64,000 bases of DNA from Mycolicibacterium sp. CBMA 234 (GCF_009729415.1 NZ_MPKW01000025.1:124001-188000), one strand, 5' to 3'. Positions 52,655-61,387 are shown, numbered from the stretch's first letter. A program made the numbers and translations. Notes: generated from the letters alone by a model not told the origin.

Positions 52655-54407
52655 CGGCGTGGCCTTTCGTGGGCTGATTGAGCTGGATCAACGTGTCGCG
52701 GAGGGCGGCCTGCTCGTGACCGGCTGCGGCGATGACGGCGGCGATGTGGCCGTCGGGGCGGACCACCAGCGCAGTGCCGGTGGATAGTTCGGCGAATGGC
52801 CCTCCGGCGCAACGGAAATCGACAGCGGCGACCCCGACGGCCTCGGTGGCCCAGCGTGATGCCGTGGCAGGTTGGGCGAACACGGTGAACCTGTCGCGGG
52901 CGGGCATGTCCAGCGTCGACACCCGGACGCCGTCGTGGTCGACCCAGGCGTGCGGGAGTCTGCCGCCAACTCGGATAGTGGGTGTGTAGTCCTCGGCGGA
53001 GGCCGTGTCCGGTGCGTTGTCCGGGCCGCTGAGTATGCCGTCGTGATAGCACACACCGAGGTCCAGGCCCCACATGCGGTAGTGGCCGGATTGCTGGGCG
53101 ATCACCGCGCCGATCCCAGCCCGTCGGCGTCGCCCGCGGTGGGTATCAGCGCTGAGGCCGGTCAGCCGCGCCATACCCGCGGTCATCAACGCGGTGGCCA
53201 ATGCACTAGCCACGGGCCTGGGCAGTGCCCGGAATGGTCGTGATCCAGTTATCCGGCGAAGCGCCTGCTGCCCGGTTCGGGAGAGCCCGAGCTCGTCGAG
53301 CACGTCGAGGAGCCCGTCGAAGTTGTGGGCGCTGTGGGCGCTGTTGCGGATGGCGATCGGGCGCCGTTCTCGCTCATAGCTGTCTAGTAGCGCGTCGCTA
53401 TCTGTCCCGGCGAGGGTCCACGCGAGCTTCCAGGCCAAGTTGTGGGCGTCGCCGACGCCGGTGTTGAGGCCCAGTCCACCGGTCGGCGGAAACCGGTGCG
53501 CGGCATCGCCGGCCAAGACCACGCGACCTTCCCGGTACCGCTCGGCCACCTGCGCGGTCATGGTCCAGCCCTGCACCGAACGGATCTCGACGGGCACCTC
53601 ACGGTCACCGATTGCCGACCGGATCAGCCGCTCACATCGACGGGGCGTGAAGTCGGTAACCTGTTGGGCCGGTGGGAAATACGGAATTTGGAACACCAGG
53701 TCGTCGGGGGCGCGGTGCACGATGAACGTGCCGACGCCCCGAGGGCTGTGGGTCCAGATGACGGGTGCCCGTCGTGACCAGAGATAGCGCCGCAGATCGA
53801 CTCGGCAATGCACGCTGATCAGATGCTGCAGCACAGGCCCTGACATTGAGATACCCGCGTTTCGGCGTACCCTACTGCCTGCGCCGTCGGCGGCCACGAG
53901 GTAACTGCCGACGATCTGGTCAGTGGTTCCAGCTCTGTCGACACCGACGGTGACCCAATCGGGTGCCTGAACGTGGAACGCATACCGGGACGAGGGCCGA
54001 AAGTCGATGAGTGCGTTGGCTTTTAGCCGCTCCCACAGCAGTGGCTCGAGGGTGTGCTGGGGGAGATTCGCCGAACGGGTCGGGCTGAGTGCCTCGATGC
54101 GCTCGGCGTCCGGACTGTCTGGGTTGGCGATGGTGATGCGGCCCAGCTCCGGTCCGGCGAGAGTCGTCGCATAGACGACGTCACGCGTCTCGTGTGGCCG
54201 GGAGCTGAGCCGGCGTACCTCACGTTCCAGACCGAGCTCACGGAACACCTCGAGAGTTCGGGTGGACAACACGTGTGCAGCCGGGTGGGTCTGCGGGGAG
54301 TCCCGCCGCTCGAGGACCACGGTGCGGACACCGTGCGCGGCCAGCAGGAGCGCCAGTGTTGCTCCGGTCGGGCCTGCGCCGACGATGACGACTGGATGAG
54401 TTGTCAT
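52644..54407 (-). CDS. FAD-dependent aromatic hydroxylase (group A monooxygenase)
   Basis: 587-residue flavoprotein of the PHBH/MhpA type. Nucleotide-binding GAGPTGA (10-16) near the N-terminus, second FAD motif LAGDAAHRFPPTGGLGLNTG (about 285-304), and a C-terminal thioredoxin-like end. It adds one oxygen to an aromatic ring using NAD(P)H and O2. The ATG at 54407 overlaps the FAH gene stop (ATGA), and its 3' end overlaps the VOC gene. Product and substrate are not fixed by sequence, but with the dioxygenase and FAH hydrolase it suggests phenol-to-catechol-to-cleavage chemistry. Confidence 0.88.
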   Translation of the reverse strand: MTTHPVVIVGAGPTGATLALLLAAHGVRTVVLERRDSPQTHPAAHVLSTRTLEVFRELGLEREVRRLSSRPHETRDVVYATTLAGPELGRITIANPDSPDAERIEALSPTRSANLPQHTLEPLLWERLKANALIDFRPSSRYAFHVQAPDWVTVGVDRAGTTDQIVGSYLVAADGAGSRVRRNAGISMSGPVLQHLISVHCRVDLRRYLWSRRAPVIWTHSPRGVGTFIVHRAPDDLVFQIPYFPPAQQVTDFTPRRCERLIRSAIGDREVPVEIRSVQGWTMTAQVAERYREGRVVLAGDAAHRFPPTGGLGLNTGVGDAHNLAWKLAWTLAGTDSDALLDSYERERRPIAIRNSAHSAHNFDGLLDVLDELGLSRTGQQALRRITGSRPFRALPRPVASALATALMTAGMARLTGLSADTHRGRRRRAGIGAVIAQQSGHYRMWGLDLGVCYHDGILSGPDNAPDTASAEDYTPTIRVGGRLPHAWVDHDGVRVSTLDMPARDRFTVFAQPATASRWATEAVGVAAVDFRCAGGPFAELSTGTALVVRPDGHIAAVIAAAGHEQAALRDTLIQLNQPTKGHADVR

Positions 54408-55354
54408 GCCACGACCCGGTTGCGTTGAGTGCCCAGTGGGCCGAGGGTCAGCTCCACCAGATCGCCCGCGGACAGGAATTGTTTGAGTTCGATGCCCGCA
54501 CCCCAAGTGCAGCAGCCGGTGCCGAAAACCTCTCCGGCAACCAATGTTTCACCACGCGATGCCTCGGCGACCATGGCGCCGACGCTGTGGTACATGTCGG
54601 CGGTGCTGCATTCAGCGCGCCGTTGTCCGTTCACTCGGATCTCGCCGCGAAGTGCCTGTGGATCCGGTATCTCCTCACGGGTGGCCAACCACGGACCGAG
54701 GACGTTGCCGGTGTCGAAATCCTTACCCTTGGCCGGGCCCAACCCGGAGAACAGCTCGCCAACCAGGACGTCGCGGGCGGAGACGTCGTTGAGCAGCGTG
54801 TACCCGAATACGTGTGCCTCCCCGTCCTGCTCGGTGAGGTCGCGGCCGGACGTGCCGATCACCGCAGCCAGTTCCAGCTCGTAGTCGAGGCGCTGCGTAT
54901 AGCCGGGCGCCACGATGTCGTCGTACGGGCCGATCACCGACAGGTGGTTGCCCTTGTAATAAGCCGGCCGCCGGTACCAGCCGCGGGGCGGCGCCAGGAG
55001 CCCGGTGCGCTGCAACGCGCGGGACACCAGCCGCCCGGACCGCATCTCGATCGCCGCCGCGAACGCGTTGCGAATATGACCCTCGTACACGCTGAAATTC
55101 CTCATGCGTGGTGGCACCACCGGCGCCAGCAGCCGCACTTGCGCCAAGTCCACAATCGCGTGCGGCGGCGGAGCGGCTACGACGTTCGCCGCCTCGTGCA
55201 AGGCCGCCGGGCCCGCACCGATGAACGACGTCATCGGATCTGTGCCCATCGCGTCGTATTCGGCCACTACCGGGGTGAGGTCCACGAGGCGATTGGCATC
55301 TAGCCGTGCGCCAACCCGGACAACACCATCGCATTCGAACCTTGCCAGTAGCAC
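54404..55354 (-). CDS. Fumarylacetoacetate hydrolase (FAH) family protein
   Basis: 316-residue FAH-fold enzyme. Metal-site features include RLDYELELAAVIG and DVSARD, and GKDFDTGNVLGPWL and the GTGCCTWGAGIEL segment typical of the family. It would hydrolyse or decarboxylate a dicarbonyl ring-cleavage product. I chose GTG at 55354, with GGAGG 5 bases upstream; a TTG at 55372 would fall inside the operator repeat. First structural gene after the TetR gene, and coupled to the monooxygenase by ATGA. Confidence 0.87.
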   Translation of the reverse strand: MLLARFECDGVVRVGARLDANRLVDLTPVVAEYDAMGTDPMTSFIGAGPAALHEAANVVAAPPPHAIVDLAQVRLLAPVVPPRMRNFSVYEGHIRNAFAAAIEMRSGRLVSRALQRTGLLAPPRGWYRRPAYYKGNHLSVIGPYDDIVAPGYTQRLDYELELAAVIGTSGRDLTEQDGEAHVFGYTLLNDVSARDVLVGELFSGLGPAKGKDFDTGNVLGPWLATREEIPDPQALRGEIRVNGQRRAECSTADMYHSVGAMVAEASRGETLVAGEVFGTGCCTWGAGIELKQFLSAGDLVELTLGPLGTQRNRVVA

Positions 55355-55369
55355 CGCAGCCTCCAACAA

Positions 55370-55403
55370 CAACTAGAACAATTGGTGTCATCTGTTCTAG
55401 TTG
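55370..55403. promoter_or_regulatory. 34-bp inverted repeat upstream of the catabolic operon
   Basis: CAACTAGAACA (55370-55380) and TGTTCTAGTTG (55393-55403) are perfect 11-bp arms with a 12-bp spacer, 15 bp upstream of the FAH start and 62 bp past the end of the TetR gene. This is the most probable operator of the operon, and the TAGAACA/TGTTCTA core recalls sterol/lipid-type TetR sites. Confidence 0.7.
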
Positions 55404-55465
55404 TGGAGATGGTGAATGTCAACCCCCGACGGCGGCGCGACTGGGGTCGGAATGGTGATGGGAGG

Positions 55466-56080
55466 TCAGGAAGTTCGCAACAGGGCGCGGATTGCCGACA
55501 GCAGAGTCTCGAGCATCCGGTCATGGTCCGTCTGCGTTTGACCAGCGCGGTCCCACAGCGCCCAACCCGTTGTCGCGGCACGCACCAAGGTCGCGACGGC
55601 CTCCGGGTCTGAGCAGTGCACGGCGCCGTCCTCGACGAGCCGGTTCAGGTCTGCGACGGCTGCGGTGGCGAACATCTGCGCGATCGCATGGCCTTGGTCG
55701 CGCAGGATCGGTTCGGTGACGCGGTCCCGTTCAGCGACGATGCGGCGCAGGAACGGATCGCCGACCAGTTCACGGTTCAGGCGGCGGGCGCGATCGAGGA
55801 ACAGATCGACCGGGTCGTCTCCCGTGGCTGCGTCCACGTGCGCTACCAGCCGCGCGACCCGCTCGTCGAGTGCCGCCTGCAGCACCCCGACTTTTCCTGT
55901 CCCGAAGTTGGCGTAGATCGTCCCGACCGCGACGTGCGCTCGGCGGGCGATCTCTCGCACCCCGGTCTTCGCGTACCCCACCTCCGCGAGCAACTCCTGG
56001 GCCGCGCGGATGACGTCGATACGTTTCGTCGCCGTATCCACCTTCGAATCGGAAATGGACTGTCGCGCGTCATTGCCCAT
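55466..56080 (-). CDS. TetR family transcriptional regulator
   Basis: 204-residue regulator: KRIDVIRAAQELLAEVGYAK, then TGVREIARRAHVAVGTIYAN as the HTH, and a helical ligand domain with DPVDLFLDRARRLNRELVGD. ATG at 56080. Just upstream of the FAH-led operon in the same direction, so it is the natural candidate for its repressor, acting at the inverted repeat at 55370-55403. Confidence 0.87.
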   Translation of the reverse strand: MGNDARQSISDSKVDTATKRIDVIRAAQELLAEVGYAKTGVREIARRAHVAVGTIYANFGTGKVGVLQAALDERVARLVAHVDAATGDDPVDLFLDRARRLNRELVGDPFLRRIVAERDRVTEPILRDQGHAIAQMFATAAVADLNRLVEDGAVHCSDPEAVATLVRAATTGWALWDRAGQTQTDHDRMLETLLSAIRALLRTS

Positions 56081-56110
56081 GCGTCGGGATATTAGCCACC
56101 GACCGGCGAT

Positions 56111-56142
56111 CTGACCCCGTCGGCCATGGCCGACGGGGTCAG
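56111..56142. terminator. 32-bp perfect palindrome between mmpL and TetR genes
   Basis: CTGACCCCGTCGGCCA followed directly by its reverse complement; all 32 bases pair. It lies 16 bp after the mmpL stop and 31 bp before the TetR start, on a strand where both genes read leftward, so it most likely ends the mmpS-mmpL transcript. A regulatory role is less likely because of its GC-rich, terminator-like stem. Confidence 0.7.
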
Positions 56143-56158
56143 TATTGAAGCACCGGCC

Positions 56159-59056
56159 TCAGAGAGACGCCGGCTCGGCCTGCTGTTGGATTGGCTTCGG
56201 CCAGGGCTGCGGAATCGGGCGCTGACGCACGCGCTGCGGCCACCAGAACCAGCGTCCGAGCAGGGTTGCGATCGACGGCGTCATCAGCGACCGCACCACC
56301 AGGGTGTCGAACAACAGACCCAGACCGATGGTCGTACCGACCTGGCCGATGATGATCAGCTTGCTCACCGACATGGACATCATGGTGAAGGCGAACACCA
56401 GGCCCGCCGAGGTGACCACCGACCCGGTACCCACCATGGCGCGGATGATGCCGGTCTTCAGCCCAGCGTGGATCTCCTCCTTGATCCGCGAGACCAGCAG
56501 CAGGTTGTAGTCCGCGCCCACCGCCAGCAGCACGATGACCGACATCGGTAACACCATCCAGTGCAACGGAATACCCACGATGTGCTGCCACAACAGCACC
56601 GAGAGCCCGAATGCGGACGCCAGGCTGAGTACAACGGTGCCCACGATCACCGTCGATGCGACGACCGCACGGGTCAGCACCAGCATGATGATGAAGATCA
56701 GGATCAGCGCCGCGGCCGCGACGATCATCAGGTCGTAATCGGCACCGATCTGCATGTCGTTGTACATGGCTGCGCTGCCGCCGAGGTAGATCGAGGAGCC
56801 CTCGAGCGGCGTGCCCTTGATCGCGTCAGCCGCGGCGACCTTGAGCGGGTCGATACGCGAGGTGCCCTCCGGCGTCAACGGGTCACCCTGGTGAATGATG
56901 GTGAACCGCACCGCATGTCCGTCGGGCGACATGAACAGCTTGAGACCCCGCTGGAAATCTGGAGTATCAAAGGCTTCCGGCGGCAGGTAGAACGAGTCGT
57001 CGTTCTTGGCCGTGTCGAACGCCTCGCTCATAGCGGTGCCGGTCTTCTGCATGGCGATGGTCTGGTCCTGCTGGGCCTTCTGCATCTGGTACTGGTTCAG
57101 CAGCACCTGCTTCTGATGCTTCATCGACGCAATCTGCTTGGGTATGGTCGCGACCATCTTGGGCATGAGGTCGGCCATGCGCTGCATCTCGGGAACCAGA
57201 TCCTGGAAGTCATCGGACATCTTGCTGATGCCGTCGATGCTCTCGAAGACCGACCGCATGGACCAGCACACCGGGATATCGAAGCAGTGTGGCTCCCAAT
57301 AGAAATAGTTGCGCATGGGCCGGAAGAAATCATCGAAGTCCGACAAGTGATCTCGGGTGTCACCCATGTCGTCCGAGGTGGTCTTCATCTTGTCGGCCGT
57401 GCGCTGCGTCACCGCTGCCAGATCGATCTGGACGCGCATCATCTCGGTCATCGCGTCGATGCTGTCTTGCAGGTCATTGGCCTGAGAGAGCAGATTGTCC
57501 AGATTGGTCTGCGTGTAGTCGTTGTTCATGAGCTGCGTGGAGCCGCTCTGTCCCACGGTGTACGGGATCGTCGAGTGCTTGATCGGGTCACCGTCGGGGC
57601 GAGTGATGGTCTGCACCTGGGCGATTCCGTGCACGTTCTTCAGCGCCTTGGCGATCTTGTCAATCACCAAGAAGTCGGCCGGGTTCCGCAGGTCGCGGTC
57701 GGACTCGACCATCATCAGGTCCGGGTTCATCTTGGCCTGCGAAAAGTGCCGGAACGCAGCGTCATAGCCGACGTTGGCCGCGACGTCCTTGGGCAGGTAG
57801 ATCCGGTCGTTATAGGTGGTGTGGTAGCCCGGCAGCGCGATCAGGCCGACCAGTGCGGCCACCACAGCACCGACCAGGATGGCGCCGGGCCAGCGCACCG
57901 TCGCGGTGCCGACCCGGTGCCAGCCAGCGGTTTTCGTGTTCTTCCGGGGTTCGAGGACCCGGCCGAAGCGGGTGCAGACGGAGATCACCGCCGGCCCCAT
58001 GGTCAGCGCCATCGCGACTACCATCACCATGCCGATGGCCAGCGGGAAGCCCATCGTCTGGAAGTACGGCAACCGGGTGAAGTGGAGGCACAAGGTCGCG
58101 CCGGCAATGGTCAGGCCCGAGGCCAGCACCACGTGGGCCGTGCCGTGAAACATGGTGTAGTAGGCCGATTCTCGGTCTTCCCCGGCCCGCCGGGCTTCCT
58201 GATAACGCCCGATCAGGAAGATGGCGTAGTCGGTCGCCGCGGCGATCGCCAACGTCACCAGCAGGTTGGTGGCGAAGGTGGTCAGCCCAAAAACGTTGTG
58301 GTAGCCCAGGAATGCCACCAGACCTCGCGCACCGGAGAGTTCGAGCACCACCATCACCAGCACGATCAAGGTCGCGATGACGGATCGGTAGACCAGCAAC
58401 AGCATGACCGCGATGACGCCGAAGGTGACCAGTTCGATCAGCTCCATGCTCTTGTCACCGACGATGTTCTGATCGGTGCTGGTCGCCGCGGGACCGGTCA
58501 CATAGGCCTTTACCCCTGGCGGAGCGGGGCTTTCGGTGGCAACGTGGCGCACCGCGGCGACCGACTCGTTGGCGAGCGTCTCACCTTGGTCACCAGCGAT
58601 GTAGACCTGCACATAGGCGGCTTTGCCGTCGCGGCTCTGGGCGCCCTTGGCGGTCAGCGTGTCGCCCCAGAAGTCCTGAACGTGTTGCACGTGGGCGGTA
58701 TCGGCACGCAGGTCACGGACCATCTGGTCGTAAAACACATGCGCATCGGCGCCCAGCGGGCGCTCGCCTTCCAGCACGATCATCACCGAGCTGCTGGTGT
58801 CGTACTCGCTAAACACCTTGCCGACACGTTTGGTGGCGATCATCGACGGTGCGTCGTTGGGGCTCATGGACACGGCCCGCAGCTTGCCGACTTCCTCGAG
58901 CTGCGGGACGACGGTGTTCAGAGCGGCGATGATCCCGATCCACACCAGGATGATCGGCACTGCAAACCGGCGGAGGAACCGCGGTATTCCCTTGTGCTCC
59001 TTGATCTCTACCGTCGGGATGGCGTCGGTCTGGGCATCGGCGGCCGGCGTGCTCAT
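56159..59056 (-). CDS. mmpL: MmpL-family RND transporter (MmpL4/5-like)
   Basis: 965-residue RND transporter, about the length of MmpL4/MmpL5. Twelve membrane helices are expected: one near residues 30-50, a cluster at about 200-390, and a second cluster at about 770-930. Proton-relay Asp-Tyr pairs are visible in TDYAIFLIGRYQEAR and GADYNLLLVSRIKEE. The porter domains contain two coiled regions (around 540-680). The order of motifs is close to MmpL4, a siderophore-export protein. ATG at 59056 overlaps the mmpS stop (ATGA). Together with MmpS it would export a lipid, siderophore or glycolipid. Confidence 0.9.
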   Translation of the reverse strand: MSTPAADAQTDAIPTVEIKEHKGIPRFLRRFAVPIILVWIGIIAALNTVVPQLEEVGKLRAVSMSPNDAPSMIATKRVGKVFSEYDTSSSVMIVLEGERPLGADAHVFYDQMVRDLRADTAHVQHVQDFWGDTLTAKGAQSRDGKAAYVQVYIAGDQGETLANESVAAVRHVATESPAPPGVKAYVTGPAATSTDQNIVGDKSMELIELVTFGVIAVMLLLVYRSVIATLIVLVMVVLELSGARGLVAFLGYHNVFGLTTFATNLLVTLAIAAATDYAIFLIGRYQEARRAGEDRESAYYTMFHGTAHVVLASGLTIAGATLCLHFTRLPYFQTMGFPLAIGMVMVVAMALTMGPAVISVCTRFGRVLEPRKNTKTAGWHRVGTATVRWPGAILVGAVVAALVGLIALPGYHTTYNDRIYLPKDVAANVGYDAAFRHFSQAKMNPDLMMVESDRDLRNPADFLVIDKIAKALKNVHGIAQVQTITRPDGDPIKHSTIPYTVGQSGSTQLMNNDYTQTNLDNLLSQANDLQDSIDAMTEMMRVQIDLAAVTQRTADKMKTTSDDMGDTRDHLSDFDDFFRPMRNYFYWEPHCFDIPVCWSMRSVFESIDGISKMSDDFQDLVPEMQRMADLMPKMVATIPKQIASMKHQKQVLLNQYQMQKAQQDQTIAMQKTGTAMSEAFDTAKNDDSFYLPPEAFDTPDFQRGLKLFMSPDGHAVRFTIIHQGDPLTPEGTSRIDPLKVAAADAIKGTPLEGSSIYLGGSAAMYNDMQIGADYDLMIVAAAALILIFIIMLVLTRAVVASTVIVGTVVLSLASAFGLSVLLWQHIVGIPLHWMVLPMSVIVLLAVGADYNLLLVSRIKEEIHAGLKTGIIRAMVGTGSVVTSAGLVFAFTMMSMSVSKLIIIGQVGTTIGLGLLFDTLVVRSLMTPSIATLLGRWFWWPQRVRQRPIPQPWPKPIQQQAEPASL

Positions 59057-59478
59057 GCGGCCTTCACAAAGCAGAAGGTCTCAGCGTTCATACCGGTGGC
59101 GGTCCTCTCTTCTTTGACCACGTCGTCAACACTGACTCGGCAGCTGATGCTGTTTCCGTTGCTCTGGGCCAGGATGTTGGGTTGGACCGAGGGCAGGGTG
59201 GTCTGCAGGACCAATGTCCACGGCAGCGACGTGCTCGGGACGCGCTGCGGCTTGCCTTCGAGATCCATGTAGTTGATGACGGCCGTGCTACCCGAACCGA
59301 AGATCTCGTACTTGACGAACTTCGGGTTGAAATCCTCGGCGTTGTCCGAGCTCTTCTCGGTGATCACAACCGGATTCGAGCCGAACACCTGACGCACGTT
59401 CGACACGATCACCACGCCGGCGGCGACCGCCACGATCGCCAATAGCGGTAGCCATGCCCGCCGAAACACTCTTGTCAT
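59053..59478 (-). CDS. mmpS: MmpS transport accessory protein
   Basis: 141-residue MmpS protein: one N-terminal membrane anchor (AWLPLLAIVAVAAGVVIVSN, about 8-27) and an extracytoplasmic beta domain (VKYEIFGSGSTAVINYMDLE, RVPSTSLPWTLVLQTTLPSV, SCRVSVDDVVKEERT). ATG at 59478. First gene of the mmpS-mmpL pair, coupled by ATGA. Works as the periplasmic partner of the MmpL transporter. Confidence 0.9.
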   Translation of the reverse strand: MTRVFRRAWLPLLAIVAVAAGVVIVSNVRQVFGSNPVVITEKSSDNAEDFNPKFVKYEIFGSGSTAVINYMDLEGKPQRVPSTSLPWTLVLQTTLPSVQPNILAQSNGNSISCRVSVDDVVKEERTATGMNAETFCFVKAA

Positions 59479-59580
59479 CGCTGCCTTCTATAGAAGTTGC
59501 CAACCGCGCGGTCGTCGGGCATGGGGGCGCACCGCCGTTGACGGCCCCCGAACATCTAGCTAGCTAACCTAACCGAAAAA

Positions 59581-59595
59581 ATGGATAGAATCCAT
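59581..59595. promoter_or_regulatory. ATGGAT-AGA-ATCCAT dyad upstream of mmpS
   Basis: Perfect 6-bp arms with a 3-bp spacer, about 100 bp upstream of the mmpS start, in an AT-rich stretch. The core GGATAG/ATCC recalls half of the large inverted repeat at 60616-60660 (arms end in GTGGAT), so one regulator might use both. Confidence 0.45.
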
Positions 59596-59716
59596 CCAGT
59601 TATATGTAGTCTTCGTTACAACCCGGCGCGGCCCCACCGAATTCCTGTCGCGTCCGTGTTTGTCAGATTTGCGATGGAAAACACTTGGTTAGCAGGGGAA
59701 TTCAGCCGTACGTCAC

Positions 59717-60184
59717 TTAGCTGTTGGAGGTGAAGTCCCAGACCTGCATGTTGCCCGCCGGGTAGTTCATGCACACGTCGGTCGCCTTGGCGACCACGCC
59801 CTTGTTGTTGAAGAACACTTTGGCCCAGTTGCCCCAGTGGGTCGCCACCTGCTCGTAATAGACGTTGGTAGCGGTGTCCTCGGAGTACTGCCGGCGGGCG
59901 GCCGGGTCCAGGGAGAAGAACCAGTGGATGCGGTCCTGCGCCATCTGCTGGATGTCCGCGGGCCGGTTGTTCCGGTCGATCATGTAGCGCTGGTAGTACA
60001 CCGGGCTGGTGTCACGTACGGCCTGCAGGTACTGCTCGGCATCACAGGCGGTGACAATGATCCGGTGCGGGATCGGGTAGTCGTCGGATGCATCAGCGGC
60101 AGCCGGACCAGCCAGCGACAAAGAGGTCACCGCAACGCCAAATGCCGTGGCGGCCAATCCGATACGGAGTGATCGGAGCGTCAT
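59717..60184 (-). CDS. Small secreted protein (DUF5078-like)
   Basis: 155-residue exported protein. A signal peptide ends AGPAAADA (~25-32). The mature part has YPIPHRIIVTACDAEQYLQA, then RIHWFFSLDPAARRQYSED and the ending NYPAGNMQVWDFTS, with two cysteines likely paired. This looks like the mycobacterial DUF5078 family, which often lies near MmpL genes. The start overlaps the stop of the following DUF732 gene (ATGA). No function established. Confidence 0.72.
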   Translation of the reverse strand: MTLRSLRIGLAATAFGVAVTSLSLAGPAAADASDDYPIPHRIIVTACDAEQYLQAVRDTSPVYYQRYMIDRNNRPADIQQMAQDRIHWFFSLDPAARRQYSEDTATNVYYEQVATHWGNWAKVFFNNKGVVAKATDVCMNYPAGNMQVWDFTSNS

Positions 60185-60552
60185 GCGCGTCCTCCTGTTT
60201 GCGACTCATGTGCGGCGTCTGCCAATACCGAGCGCTTGTCGGGGCAATAGGAATCGATTGCGGCAGTGAGGAACTGCCAGTTCTGCTGGGTGGCGTTCTG
60301 CCGCGACAAGTTGGTGGCGACGAACTTGGCCGACTGATAGGCGTCATGGTCGATGTTGTTGGCCAACCGCTGGCATGCGATCTTGCCCAACCAGGCGTTG
60401 TAGTCCTTCGGGCCATAGATCCCGTAGGTGTGCAACTGATTAGCGAAGTCTGTGTCGGGATCGGCGTGCGCGGCGGCCGAATTGGACACTGCCACGACGA
60501 TTCCGATACCGGCGACGGCCAATGAATGTAAGGCCCGGTGGTGTCGCGTCAT
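60181..60552 (-). CDS. Small secreted protein (DUF732/Rv0559c-like)
   Basis: 123-residue secreted protein. Signal peptide ending NSAAAHADPD; mature part contains LHTYGIYGPKDYNAWLGKIA and then CQRL, the pattern of Rv0559c-type and DUF732 proteins, plus DSYCPDK near the end. Two cysteines could form a disulfide. First gene of the mmpS-side cluster, divergent from the TetR gene and directly beside the large inverted repeat, so it is probably the most strongly controlled one. Confidence 0.72.
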   Translation of the reverse strand: MTRHHRALHSLAVAGIGIVVAVSNSAAAHADPDTDFANQLHTYGIYGPKDYNAWLGKIACQRLANNIDHDAYQSAKFVATNLSRQNATQQNWQFLTAAIDSYCPDKRSVLADAAHESQTGGRA

Positions 60553-60615
60553 GCAGCGCGCCTTTCTGATCGCAAATCGCCGCAATCGTCGGCCGATCGC
60601 AGGGTTCGTCAAGAA

Positions 60616-60660
60616 ACTATTCCGGTAAGTGGATCGAGTCAATCCACTTACCGGAATAGT
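60616..60660. promoter_or_regulatory. 45-bp near-perfect inverted repeat between TetR and secreted-protein genes
   Basis: ACTATTCCGGTAAGTGGAT (60616-60634) and ATCCACTTACCGGAATAGT (60642-60660) are perfect 19-bp arms around the 7-bp spacer CGAGTCA. It lies 25 bp before the TetR start and 64 bp before the divergent secreted-protein start. The size suggests a site for two regulator dimers. Confidence 0.8.
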
Positions 60661-60684
60661 GTCTCGGATTACACTGCGGGGGTG

Positions 60685-61341
60685 ATGACCCGCCCGACCA
60701 CGGATCGACCGTTGCGCAAGGATGCCGTGCGCAATCGTCAGCGAGTGATTGACGCGGCCCGCGATCTGTTCGCGACACGAGGCCTGGACGCGACACTCAA
60801 TGAGGTAGCGCACCACGGCGGGATCGGCGTCGGCACGGTATATCGCAGGTTTCCCACCAAGGAAGCGCTGTTCGAGGCCATCTTCGAGGATGCGATCGAC
60901 GAGATCGCCGCAATGGCCGATTTGGGATTGGAATTCGACGACTCCTGGCAGGGATTCGCTTGGTTCGTCGAACAGATGTGCCAGCAGACGGCCACCGATC
61001 GTGGCCTGCGAGAAATCCTGTACGGCAAGGGCGGTGTCTGCAATCGAGTGGATGCGGCACGCACGCGCCTGGTCCCGAAGCTCGCGAAACTTGTTGAGCG
61101 GGCCCAAAAAGACGGATATCTGCGACCTGGTATCACCGACAGCGATATGCCGATCCTGGGTCTGTTGGCCGGCACCGTCAGCGAGTTCGCCGGGCACGTC
61201 GACGCCGACCTGTGGCGACGGTACGTGGCGATCTTCCTCGACGGTCTGCGCGATCGCGATGGGCAGGCGACGCTGCCGGTCGACGCCCTTGACGCAGACC
61301 ACACCGCGATCGTCATGACCACCTCGCCGCCGGCGCCCTGA
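60685..61341 (+). CDS. TetR family transcriptional regulator
   Basis: 218-residue regulator: RQRVIDAARDLFATRGLDAT, then LNEVAHHGGIGVGTVYRRFP, ligand domain with WQGFAWFVEQMCQQTATDRG. ATG at 60685 (or GTG 60682). Divergent from the secreted-protein/mmpS/mmpL group, with the 45-bp inverted repeat between them. A likely repressor of the transport genes, as in known MmpS/MmpL-TetR loci (Rv0452-type). Confidence 0.88.
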   Translation: MTRPTTDRPLRKDAVRNRQRVIDAARDLFATRGLDATLNEVAHHGGIGVGTVYRRFPTKEALFEAIFEDAIDEIAAMADLGLEFDDSWQGFAWFVEQMCQQTATDRGLREILYGKGGVCNRVDAARTRLVPKLAKLVERAQKDGYLRPGITDSDMPILGLLAGTVSEFAGHVDADLWRRYVAIFLDGLRDRDGQATLPVDALDADHTAIVMTTSPPAP

Positions 61342-61387
61342 GTCCACAAGTAGTAGCGGCGGGTCGCGGCAATGCGACGATTAGGCC

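Noticed and set aside
56561..59272. A 903-codon plus-strand frame opposite mmpL
   Set aside because: His/Arg/Gly-rich antisense shadow; the MmpL protein on the minus strand explains the region.
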